NCBI GenBank assembly: GCA_009761415.1
Contig: QUOL01000020.1
Location: 186,001-250,000, forward strand
Direction of reading: 5' to 3'
DNA: 64,000 nt
Origin: Sarcomyxa edulis
Taxonomy: Eukaryota > Basidiomycota > Agaricomycetes > Agaricales > Mycenaceae
The position numbers were made by a program, and so were the translations under genes. The notes under the pieces are model-generated. The model was not told the DNA's origin. It saw nothing but the letters and a program-made list of their open reading frames with translations, and did no database searches. Positions 35,431 to 46,689 of this stretch are shown in pieces (position 1 is the stretch's first letter; each line of letters starts with the position of its first letter).

Positions 35431-38400
35431 ATGTCTATGTTTACATTCAAGAGTCTTTTTTCTGCTCCCTCAGGCTCCCATGGGACGGTGGATGCTAACG
35501 AGGAGACGAGCGACGTGACAGATACTCCTATTCCAGGACAATTCGACCCGGCACCCACTCACGTCAATCCTATCTTCCTGCAGGACAAGAGTGTTTCGCG
35601 CCAACCTGCGCCAACTCCCAATGCCATGACTCCTCAAGGACTCCCAATTGGCCATGCTCCTGTCAATCAAGTTACGACGCGTCCTTTTGAGTTCACGCCT
35701 ACTGTTACCACCACCACTACCACTGCTGACCCTTCGGCCTCGCTGCACCAGTCCGGCAGGCCTCGCGTTCTCGGACGCCGGCGTCACGCAGACCTGGACA
35801 GACTACCAGCGCCATCTCAAGATGGATCTGTATCTGGTGCTCATGACTCTCAATCACAATCCCAGTCCCAGTCTCGTCATGCTGGTGATCACTCCGACGC
35901 TGCCTCACCAGACAAATCAATTCGGTCCAAGACATCCAAACGGCAACTCAGTACGTCAGATGAAAAAGCCGAGGATGAGGCGAGTCACTTTCTGATTCTC
36001 TTCGAATCAATACTCACACATGTTGCAGACCCTCGCGCTGCCTAAGAACAAAGTTCGTGTTGTCTCACCTACATCTATGGTTAGTACAGACTATATAACC
36101 GACCTTGAGAATATAGTAAGCATGCAACGACATCGTTCAACCTCAATTTCTATGCTCAAATCTGTTTTAGAGACACAGGCTTGAGGATGATCTCGCTCGG
36201 GTGGTCCACGAACAGCAGTCATCAGAGGAACGGTTGGTTGCAGAGAAGAAGGCGTTAGAAGAGAAAGTGGCACGCCTATTGGAACAAAAAGAGGAGGAGT
36301 TCGCGCAGATGCAGGAATTGGCTCGTCGAGATCGAGAAATTGCAGTTAGTGAGGCCATGAAGGTTCGGGAGGGCGAATTTCTAGAGGAGATGCATGCACA
36401 CGTTGCTTCAGCGCGCGCAGAGGCGGATCAGGCGATAGCTCGAGAGAGAGCGGAAGTTGGACTTGAACGTCAGCGCCTCCAGGTATGTTCTCCTAATTGA
36501 CTAACTCTCTCCAAAACATATCACGTTCATTGCCGTTACAGCATCAGAACGATGCTAGAGTCTCAGAAGCTTACAAAGAGGCGGAGTTGAAGTACAATGA
36601 GTCGATGTCTCGAGCAATAAACGAAATAGAGCTCGCGCGTCGCAAAGCTGAAGTACGTCGTATGTTGGTCAATTGATGTCATATATCCTCAACTGACAGC
36701 TCAACAATGATCTTAGGCCGAGAAAGATCAAGAGATAGCCAAGCTCAGGCAAGAGTATTACGATGTTGTCAATTCGACAATGATAGAGCCCGGAATAGAG
36801 GCTTTGGAAGCACAAGCCTTGATACCTCAAGAAGCTCCTAGCTCCCAGACACAAACCGGTACAGCAATGAATGCCGATAACCCAGCGATGGACGTCGACA
36901 TACTTACTAATGAGTCTGTCAAAGATCCAATGGTAAGCCCTAATCGCATGTCCGCTGATGTTGTTATTCATCATATACATATCATAGGTCCTGCGTTACA
37001 TTCAACGGCGCGATGGAGGAAAATCAAAGCCGTTAAATGCATGGTTGAATCGAGTTAAGTCTGATCGTTGTATGCGTCATCGACCCAATTCACTGATTTT
37101 CATCCAGTTACCTCAAATGAGAGACAAACCGATCCATCCGCCCATGAAAGTTCCCGTACCTAGAGCCGGCAATCCAGCGCTGAACGAGATAGCTTATATG
37201 CCGAGAGACACCACACCAGACAGTGGTCCAGCGTCCACCCCAATCCTTCCCGTATCTGAGCACGCCTCTGGACCATTGCTTGATCCATCAGCCTCTTCAG
37301 ACTCTGAGTTACCCAGTGGTCCTTTGAATGAGCCTCCTCCGTCCGAACATGAACACAGAGACCCAGGGTCTACTCCACTCACCTCTGATCGCCCTTCTAA
37401 CTCAACCCCTGCACCCATGACATCCTCCTCACCATCATCCAATCCTTCGGTGTCGTCTTTTCCACCTGATAACAACCAATATTCCTCGCCACCTCCAATT
37501 GGGGGTGATGCATCGGATGCTCCACCACGTTGGGCTCAATCTCTTATCGGTACAGTTCAAGATTTACGCGCTCTTGTCGAGGGCCTTGATCAGCGGAATG
37601 TCACCCAAAGGTCTCGTTCCCGTCAAACCCGCGGGGAAGCAGGTATATTCCGTGTTAAGCATGAGCCTAAATATCGTGACACTGAGCGAATCGAGATGAT
37701 GGTGCGTTTACCAATTCCAATGTTTGATCAGCATCTCTGATAATCGGTGAATATCCAGAATATGGTCCGAAAGAAAATGCAGGCTCTGTTTGGTATCAAG
37801 ACTGATGCCGAAATAGCTGCTGCTGTTATGAAGGGTTCCTCAGCGTCCGATGAGGATGTTGCACATTGGATGGCAGATGGCTCTATATCCCCTTCGCTTT
37901 ACCCCATAAATCCTTATTGGAATGACCTTCAATCCCCGTGGAACGATAAGCTCGCAGACCTCTTTGTGGCAGAGCTCACCACCAATTCCACACTGGATAA
38001 GGTTGCTGTCAAGAATCATTTTTTGGACCGATTGGGGACACTCAGAAAACAGCTCGCTGCCAAAGTAACTCTAGGATCCCAGGAGTACGATGCAAAAAAG
38101 CAGATGGAACGTGCTAATAACCGACGCAGAACGCGTCGACAAGCTGTGAGCATGCTTCTTAACCCTTTTCATCAGGAATACTGACCAGTTATTCTCAGAG
38201 GTTCGATACCCGCGTTCTTATTGCGAATGAATTGGCTAGAGCAAACGGCGACAAGCTTGACCCTGTCTGGCTTGCCATTCACGCTATGGTAGACAGCTTG
38301 GGAATCGACGGTATGAGCACCGACTGCAGCGGTGATGAACAAAGGTTTCCAGCTACTGTCATCCCTAAGGACTGGCGCAGCCGGGACGTCATCGATGTCT

Positions 38401-38654
38401 TAGAGCATATCGATCGAAACTACAATCATCTGAATGGCCTCGGTAAATTACGACCGGGATCATCACCGCACACTCGGCAACGCCTTCTGAATACCCCGGT
38501 CAGCACACGAAGGGCACTTGCAAGCTTGCCTATCAATTTCTACAACCGTGTCTGGTATGATAGCCTCACGGACACAGAGAAACGATGGCTTGATGCTAAA
38601 CCTGCGGTGACATTACCCCGAGTCGTGAAGGAAATGGTTGGAGTGGCATTGTAG
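35431..38654 (+). CDS. coiled-coil partner protein of a Tnp2-type transposon
   Basis: An eight- or nine-exon gene gives about 850 residues. The N-terminus is Ser/Pro/Thr-rich (MSMFTFKSLFSAPSGSHGTV). A long coiled coil follows (EKKALEEKVARLLEQKEEEF, later VHEQQSSEERL and INEIELARRKAE), then a disordered Ser/Pro region (37.2-37.5 kb). The C-terminal domain is globular: MVRKKMQALFGIKTDAEIAA, WNDLQSPWNDKLADLFVAEL, then FDTRVLIANELARANGDKLD. Genes of this type sit next to Tnp2 transposases in many Agaricomycete genomes. By analogy with the two-gene logic of En/Spm it might bind the subterminal repeats or regulate the transposase; that role is inference. It ends about 240 bp upstream of the transposase ATG, on the same strand. 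No lesion is seen. Confidence 0.65.
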
Positions 38655-38893
38655 AGTACCTTTACCATATGCGTCTTCGAAATCTCTTGTAATATAATCG
38701 TTGTATTGGAGTTGACGTAGCAGGTACTTATGAATATAAGTATCCGTGAATGTCATACTCTTTCGGTATGCTGTGGGTCTTCTCGGATGTCTACGGCCTT
38801 CAGAAAAAATAGTCATACACAAGCCCCTCAAGGTCACGGTCTTATCGATCGTCTTTGAAGTTCGAACGATCGACATCCTACTTTGAGCTTACT

Positions 38894-41800
38894 ATGGACA
38901 GAGCAGAAAAGGCCTACACCTGCAACTGCACCGTGCATAATTGCAATCAGTATATTGATCCCAAAACAAATCTCAAACCAGGCGGGCGTCCAGTCACACA
39001 ACGCACACTTCGACAACACAACTCGGACGAACTGAAGTCTCAAAAGGCGCAGGAGGCAGAAGAGATCAGAAGGCGGGCTCTCAAACAACGGGATGAAGAT
39101 CTAGTCAGGGCAGTGGAGAGGCTAGACCTAGGAAGTGAGACAGTTCCTCCCTACGAGACTAGAATCCAGGAGAACTCGAGGATCGACCGCGTCAAGCGTA
39201 TGGTCTCCGCAATCAGCGTCATCGCAGATCAGATCTCTGCACTTCGCAAAAACCTGGACGTATTTCCATCATCGTCTTCATCGTCCCCCGAGATGCTCTT
39301 CTCTAGACTGGACAAGATCGCAGATTACATCGATACAGGTGTCAGGTTGAAGGTGGACCTCGATTTAGTGAAGAAAAGGACCAAGACTTCGACAGCCTTG
39401 GCTCTTCATAGAGAGACACTTATTGAGCTCAGTGCCTTTCTGAAGGAGGCACATAGTATCCAGCAACGACTGAAAGAAGAACAACAATATCGGGCTGAGG
39501 CAGCATCAGATCCTAACTCGTACCCATCTGGTGAGTTTTCGTCGCAACCTAGCATTATACGGCGACTGAATTATGTCTTAGACCATCATTTCAATCCGAT
39601 CCTGGCACACGTTGCTCCAATTGTACAGGTCGCCATTCTTATGATTGTCGCTTGCAGTGTCATTCTTCGACTACCTAGACGGGGATGCTCTTGGCTTCTC
39701 AGTATGACGCGCTTTCTTATCCAAAGTGTTGTTCTAGCAATGTACGAGGACATCGGCAAGGCCCCTGTGTATCTACGGCTCATACTTAGCCAATTCCCCG
39801 CGGACGTCCGTAATCCTACCGCAGAATTCGATCTGGAGGCAAAATTCACAATCTTCGCTGTTTGTTCATCCTGTCATCAGACCCACGCGCCATCGATACT
39901 CGGCTCTATTCCTATATATCCCCAGCGCTGTAATTATCGGAAATATAGTGGAGGTTCTCGATGTGGGGACCTACTCGTACGCCCAAAAGAGATAGGCGGT
40001 CAGACACTTTATATTCCAATCAAGTCATACATTGTCTTCAATTTCAAAGACTGGATGGCTGCTTTGCTAGCAAGACCTGGTTTTGAGGAAATGATGGATA
40101 ATTCTTGGAAGGATCTAGATCGTCCAAAAGATGCAAAGATGTCGAGCGTATTTCATGGTTCGGTTTTGCAGGATTTTAAGGGCCCCGATGGTGAAACACA
40201 TTTCGGGAAAGGTGGAGAACAAGGTCGCTACGCTTTCTGCATGGGATTCGATTTCTTCAATCCCCTCACCAATAAGCAGGCGGGAAAGAAGGCCTCTGTC
40301 GGACTCGTAGCCTTAGGATGTTTGAACCTTCCCATCGAAATTCGGTATAAACCGGAGAATATGTTCCTTGCCGCTATAATCCCTGGACCTCATGAGCCGC
40401 CACTAGACAGAACCAACCCATACCTCGCTCCTATTGTTGACTTCTTCGTAAACTTCTGGAGTCCTGGAATACGCTTTACGAAAACCTGGAACTTCCCATT
40501 TGGGCGACTCGTTCTTTGCGCCCTGATCTTGATCATTTGTGACCTATTGGCGGCAAATAAAGTGGGATGTTCGGCTTCTCATAATTCGAATCGCTTTTGC
40601 GGGAGATGCTGGTTCAACAAGGCTACAGGTCAGGGGTTGGCAGATTTCGATCACCAGTCATGGAAAAGGCGGACCAATGAAGATTGGCGCTTTCACGCTG
40701 AAAATTACAGGAACGCTACAAAGGCAACGCAAGCACAGCAAGCCTTCGCTGCGTCAGGTCTACGATGGTCAGAATTGCTTCGACTTCCCTATTTTGATCC
40801 GACCCGTTTCATTGTTGTCGACCCGATGCATAACCTGTTGCTAGGACTAATGAGGAGCCACTTTGTAGACATTCTTGGATATGAGCTGAAAGAAGAGGTC
40901 GTACTCTTGGAACTTCCGATCGACATCTCAACAAATGACCCCAATAATCCACTTCCAACCGATCCGAAATTGGCTGCAGAAGTCACTTCTATCATCGATC
41001 GTCTCCAACGACACATTGAGCCGGATGATGTCCAAAAGGTCAAAAAGTTCCTTGCAAATCGTCATCTTGGGCCATTGAAATATGTCGCCAAAGGTGTAGC
41101 ATGCCCCGGATGGGATCAAAAACCCACAAAAGCGGGAATTGCAGAGAAGCTCACGGCTTGGGTACGTGCCCGTGCTCGAAAATCACTGATTCTATTCACC
41201 TATGTGTATTCTAGAGGATAGCAAAATTGAAACCAAAGCATATGCCTCCTCAGGCTGGTTCGGTTTTCACAGCCAAGGAATTGCAAGAGTTGTGGAATGA
41301 TATGCAAGAAATTATTACACCGTCGTGGTTGACGTCGGTGCCTCCACAAATAGGTGTTGCCGGCGGAACCCCAAAGGCAGACGAATGGCGCGCTTTGGGA
41401 TCAACCTATCTACCCATCGCTCTAGCAAAGTTATGGGGAAATCCCGATTCCAACAATTCCCGGTCTATACGTCGTGCTGAATTCCTAAACCTCACATTCA
41501 TGTTTCTCTCTGCAGTTGATGCTGTGATGTCTCAAGAAGTCTCGACAGCCAATGCTGATGTGTTTCTTTCGTACATGGAACAATATCGCACCGAACTCCG
41601 GCGATTGCTTCCAGACTACATATATACACGACCGAATTATCACGTCTCTTTGCACATCGCGGAATTCCTTTCCATGTTCGGCCCTGTCTATAGCTGGTGG
41701 ACCTACCCCTTTGAACGGACGATAGGAATGCTTCAACGAATCTCTACCAACTATAAACCCGGTATGTCATTTTATAAGATCGCTAGTAGTTGCTTTCTCA

Positions 41801-41995
41801 TCATTAACAATTATTCACTTATACAGGCGAGTACGAAGGAACTATTGGACGCTCGTGGCACAGAGCTTGTAATTTCAGGGCCCTCTTTTCGAAGGATAAC
41901 CCCCGTTGCCCGGATGCAGTCCGCAAGTGTGCCCAAATGTTTTCACGCCTGATCTCCCTAAAGGTTCGGAACATCTTACTCGCGGAGAAGGTCTA

Positions 41996-42030
<35 letters not shown>

Positions 42031-42638
42031 GGAACCTCGACATTGACACAGGAATTTTCACCCGTTCTACGAACCCCCGTCCTTCCAACATCACTTCCGA
42101 CTTGTATGACACACTAAAGGCGTATTCCGGACTGCTCTCAGAGCACAATATACACCACACTCCACATCAAGCGTACTTTCTGAGCCATTTGACTGTCAAT
42201 GGCATTCGATATACAACACGGGCTAGGCACGAAGGAAACAGCAATATTCTTGTTGTCGGAGAAAACGATGAAGACGTCCCGGTTTCGATCGAACAGATTT
42301 TGCGATTTCCAGGCCATTCTGATGCTTGGGTGTTGGTTCGTGCTCATAGAGACGTGTCGGTGAAAAACGATCCGTTCCGCAATTTCCCCCTGCTTCGAGC
42401 AAAGCTGTACAGTCCATTGCTTCACGATGTCCTAGAGCTGGTTCATTCGTCTGCATTAGAGATACACTTCGCAAAGCACACATTCATCTGGGAAGGACAA
42501 CAAGTGTCAGCCATTATATCCTTGTCCAGAGTACGTGGCAACTCCCCGATATCTATTTTTTGTGAAGTAGAACTGAACTTGTGTTTACAGATCCTATTGG
42601 TTTCCGAGACTGGTTCATCGGAGATTCTGGAACTTTAG
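38894..42638 (+). CDS. Tnp2-family (Transposase_21) CACTA transposase
   Basis: The largest frame runs 38894-41162, with introns at 41163-41213 and near 41761-41824. The N-terminus has a Cys/His cluster (CNCTVHNCNQYIDPK). The central region has the Tnp2 hallmarks: IPIYPQRCNYRKYSGGSRCG, EQGRYAFCMGFDFFNPLTNK, ASVGLVALGCLNLPIEIRYK, ENMFLAAIIPGPHEPPLD, LVLCALILIICDLLAANK, FCGRCWFNKATG, and FDPTRFIVVDPMHNLLLG with a conserved Asp. The second half includes NYHVSLHIAEFLSMFGPVYS and WWTYPFERTIGMLQRI. The C-terminus includes an Asp-rich run from a GAC microsatellite and ends SETGSSEILEL. The order matches intact Agaricomycete homologs and no premature stop is seen, so it may be functional. The start at 38894 follows an in-frame region lacking an upstream ATG. 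It cuts and moves CACTA-ended DNA by family function. Confidence 0.82.
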
Positions 42639-45092
42639 CGTGTACTCCTCTTTCTGTGCCTCCAAATTCTTCGCCAGTGTAATTACTGATCTCGCCGTTC
42701 TGATTCACTTGATTAAAGCTTCGTACTTTGTGAGGATTCGGAATATAAGTATAAGATCATAGCCTACACGATGATACGAATGCGTGCATTGGCTAACGCA
42801 AGGCGTGCCTCGTAGATCCTGTACAAGAAACATACTATCAGAACCTATACTTGTTGCATACTAAGTGCAAACTATGCAGTATCAATCGATGCATAATAGC
42901 GCTGGTGCATGATGTTCGGAGGGAGCACCTACACCATTTGTGCTCGAGGGTGCGGGGTGGGGTGGCAGTGCCAGTGCCAAAAAAGTCAAAAGTCCCAGAC
43001 TCGACTGTGACTCAACCAAGATTTCCTAAGCTAGATTAAATAGACAATCTCATTTATGTATACTAGGATAGAGTCTACGCGGTGTCAGACCTTAGAGAAA
43101 ATTCGTTCCCGTCGCGGGAGGCCGACGTCGAGGAGGGAGGAGGGAGGCGCGGGATTTTGCGGTGGCGGTGCCTCGGAAGCGATCCCGGCACCCGACCCGC
43201 GCCCGATCCTGGTAAATCATCGGTACTAAGTTATCTAATCTGCTTTTGATGCACGTTTCGCCTCCAACCGCGCCACTCCTCCCAAGAACAAGTCTCGCTC
43301 GAGAGCACCCTCCTATCACAACCGCTTTCTCTATTATCAGACTGCCGACACAACTCATAGCGTCGATCAGAGACAAGACTTTCCCGCCGTTCCTACGATC
43401 GATTTCAGGCCCATCTCGCGAACTCACTTTGATCATGCCAATGATCAAAACAAACACTTTGTTCGCAAAGGTATTTCTCTTCTTCACTCGTTTGTTTGTT
43501 GATTATCAGTCACCCATCTTTACCCGAATCTCGTCAAAGCCGCTCTCAATTCCCGCTCGACTCCTAGGCAAAAATTCACCCGCCACTATCCAACAAATCC
43601 ATGAAATGTCTATGGACGTATACGATGACGCGTCCGCAAGAAGAACGAAAAGCTGGGGAACGCATATCACCCCATCATCGCCCGTATCGACTAATATCGA
43701 AATTGACGTACCATACGTGCAGAAGTTCATCCAAATGAATCGGATACTGTCAGTAGAGATCTGAGTCCGAGGTGTCCTTTGATTGGGTTGAGTGGTCGGT
43801 CGAAGAATGTGTATGATGATGCGGGACTGATGTTTCCTCAGGGTAGAAGTGGCGATGAGTATCGAGACAGGTATGGCCGGTCATCTGTGCAGTCTGACAA
43901 ATCGGCTAGGGCGACGAGAATTAGTGCGAGGATGATGCGGGAGAATGCAAGGGCGATGATCAGGGGAAGGGAGTATGAGTTCAAGATCGCTGCTATGCAG
44001 ACTCAGATCAGTACTATGCAGAGAAACTTTGGGGATTCGTAGGAACTAGAGGGAAGGAGAGTTTGGGGTTAGGCGAACGGAGGAGTACTTACCTGATTTG
44101 AGACGGGTGAGTGATATTTTCTGATGTAATGGCATGTCTAATACTCTGCATCAGCGTTGAAGGTCTGACGCTTGCCGTCTTATTCTCGAACTGGACCTCG
44201 AATAATCACATTCCAGCCAACAGATAGACTTAGGGACACGATATCGCGACTCAGAGTACTCTATGAGGAAGAGCGAAAGGGCTCGATGTATCGTTCGTTC
44301 TCTTCAATGACTTCCGAGATCATGTCCTGGGGATCGAACGGGCATTCCTTGAGACGCTCTTCCCCGACAAGTCCAGCCATCCAACTCAGAACTCAGATCG
44401 CCTACTTACTAACACGGATGCTTTCGACTCAAAGAGGTCATGAATCCTGGAAGAGACGTTGGTCGCGACGGTTTTGCTTTCTCTGTCACCCTCGGCATAA
44501 GTGGTAGTGCTCAAGCTGCCATCAACGCCCATCGAATCTCTGGAATAGATCCTCGGAGTCGGTCGCCTCAATACCAGCACGCATTCATAATCACAAGCGA
44601 CGCGCGCACCGCCGAATAGAACTGGTTGTTCCCTCTCATTGTAGGGCGCAGAGGAGGCTTTCAAAGTCAGCGCGGACGTCCGTAACAAGTGCGTAGTTCA
44701 GTCTTTGCCAGTTTCTTCTATTGACCGTTTCGCGATGTCACTGCTAGATGGATAGGTGACTATTTCATCTACACGACCGCCTCTCGACACGTAAGCTTTA
44801 CTCTCAATTTCCACATGTCTGGTGACCCTGCCTTGCAGACCCATCTTTGTCCTGGGCTGTATACACCAATGTCATCTGGCCAACAAAGACCCCCACGTTT
44901 CTAGCCAAGTAGCAGACAGCTGTCCTCCGAGACGACATGGAATCTACTAGTACTGCCGAAATGCTCCCCATCATTCTTCCGAACGATCGAGGTTGCTCGA
45001 TTCCTCGAAAGTCGAGGCGAGTACGGTCATCAACCGACACTGACCACAAATCTCTCTTCAGTGAGAGTTTCTTGAAAGCTTGTGACCTATGG
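42639..45092. other. region between the transposase and the right terminal repeat; no firm gene
   Basis: The direct repeat copy at 43086-43205 lies here. Two plus-strand frames (43246-43764 and 43779-44042) both contain a VYDDA motif; the second reads RISARMMRENARAMIRGREY. They might be exons of one unrecognised short gene. The rest (44.1-45.0 kb) shows nothing I can support. Confidence 0.35.
43086..43205 (+). repeat. dispersed GC-rich repeat, copy 2 (direct copy at 13806)
   Basis: See the copy at 13806-13925. This one contains GGAGGAGGGAGG where the first copy differs, and ends GACCCGCGCCC before the sequences diverge. Confidence 0.55.
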
Positions 45093-45143
45093 TTCCAAGT
45101 GAGCGTGTCAACAATCTCTGTGCTGAGCGCGCGATGAGTACGC

Positions 45144-45152
45144 GCTCATCGT
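45144..45152 (+). repeat. 9-bp target-site duplication, left copy (GCTCATCGT)
   Basis: Paired with 46266-46274. The unoccupied single copy is at 17691-17699 on the opposite strand. Confidence 0.8.
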
Positions 45153-46265
45153 TAGTCTCGTTCCCATCCGTTACAGGGTAGGATCTCTCGCTGCGCTCGA
45201 GTAGGAGAGGCCGGTAAACCGGCGCGGCGGAGTTTAAAGTCGGAGTCAAAAAACATGAAAAAAACGCGCGTAGGATCCTACCCTATAACGTCTGGTGCAG
45301 TTGAACCGTAAGGGGTGGGCTCGAGTCACGCTCTCAAAATCTCATATCTTTCTCACTCTCTGGCAACACCTCTGGTCCCAAATCTTTTCTATATCATCCC
45401 AGATGTGCACCCTCGACCCACTGCTGCTTTCCCTTGTTCTTTTGCGCGCATTGACACGTATAATCTCCCTTGTCACGCTCGCAGAGCTCCTTTTCGGTAA
45501 TTTCATCCCTGGGCCCTCAATAGTGGCGTCGTATCCCTCAGATATTGCACTGTATTTCTTGGATATTCTACTCATAACCTTACAGCTTACTCGCGAACTC
45601 CAAACGTGGCCGTAATGGACGAATTCGGCTTTCCAGCACCTTCGAGGTCTCTTAAGCCTCGTCCGCCAAATTTCTTCGACAATACGGTTGCGGGCACCCA
45701 GGTTTTGACGTTAAACTATTCACATGAGAACTGAGAACGTTTTCCGTTCATCTGGCGCTGTCTGGAGACGTGGGGGAGGATGTGCAGAGGATGTGCACAG
45801 TGAGTCTGCCACTACAATCCCCATGTTTTGTCTGTCACCTCGAAATCTTACTTTCTAAACATCCTATCGTGGTCTCATAACATTCATAGTCATATTCAAC
45901 ATCCAATCTCTCCATCCAGTCCAGATCCACCCTTCGACACCTGCATACCCTGTCTTGCTCCTTCGGCTCCTTATCACTCTGTTGGCAAAAGTTTCTTTTC
46001 GTGAGAGGTGTCTATTTGAGATATATACATGTCTAGGTTTATTACACATGGATTTTCAGGGCCCAATACATGTTCCTACTCTCCTGTGTAGAAGTTGGAT
46101 AATTATGGTCAATGTGACTGAGTGTGACCTTGCGTTACTTCGTGACTCGAGCCCACCCCTTGCGGTTCAAATGCACCAGATGTTTGGGTGTGGTATCCTC
46201 CGCGCGTTTTTTTCATGTTTTTTGACTCCGCTCGGCCACACCCGAAACATCTGGAACCGAGATTA
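45153..46265. mobile_element. non-autonomous MULE-like element (1,113 bp)
   Basis: The ends are TAGTCTCG and, in reverse complement, TAATCTCG, and long imperfect terminal inverted repeats extend about 150 bp inward. The best conserved part is GTCAAAAAACATGAAAAAAA followed by CGCGCG, and AACCGTAAGGGGTGGGCTCG against AACCGCAAGGGGTGGGCTCG on the other side. Target duplications of 9 bp flank it. Long inverted repeats with 9-bp duplications are the pattern of Mutator-like elements. The interior has no transposase, only short frames, so movement would need enzyme from elsewhere. The repeats have diverged by several bases. Confidence 0.7.
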
Positions 46266-46689
46266 GCTCATCGTGTCGCTGAGCGACACGCTCAATCTTT
46301 CCTGGAAATCTTTCTTCGGAAAGATTATTCATTTTATCAAAAACTTACACCGGGAATAGGTCTAAAAAATAATATATTTTACGAGAAGAAAGATTAGTTA
46401 GTGAGATGTGTCCTTTTTCCTACAGAAAAATAGCCAGAAACAGTTCTCATGTTTCGTGCGGAAAGATATCAGACAGATTTTTTCTTTTTCTTGGCTGTTC
46501 CTGGCAGGAAAATAAGTGGAAAATAAGTCATTTTTCCGTCAGAAACATGTACATAAGAGGGATGATTTTTTTCATATCTTTTCTCCAGAAACATGTATTA
46601 TTTTCCCTCGGAAAGATGGGCTTAGAAACATATGACGTGTTTTTTTGCCCATCTTTCCCAGGAAAGATCCCCTGGTGCCCGCAGTGAGT

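Larger units (their letters stand above)
17279..46686 (+). mobile_element. giant CACTA/EnSpm-like DNA transposon (about 29.4 kb) with captured genes
   Basis: The left end begins CACTGCGGGCACCAGGGG and the right end is its exact reverse complement. The inverted repeats are about 420 bp (17279-17699 and 46266-46686) with only two differences that I can find, and they extend inward another 45 bp or so on the other side of a later insertion in the right copy. A 3-bp AGT lies immediately outside both ends (17276-17278 and 46687-46689), the target duplication expected for CACTA elements. The arms are packed with ATCTTTCC and CATGTTTCTG motifs in both orientations, like CACTA subterminal binding sites. 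Inside are a Tnp2-family transposase and its usual coiled-coil neighbour. The remaining 18-20 kb holds host-like genes, mostly damaged. The ends and the transposase are seen; that they form one mobile unit is inference. The alternative is two unrelated short elements that happen to face each other. Confidence 0.68.
45093..46686 (-). repeat. right terminal inverted repeat of the large transposon, split by an insertion
   Basis: Inner part 45093-45152 and outer part 46266-46686 together reproduce the left repeat. The insertion is flanked by GCTCATCGT, which occurs once in the left copy. The two visible differences from the left copy are single-base changes. Confidence 0.85.
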
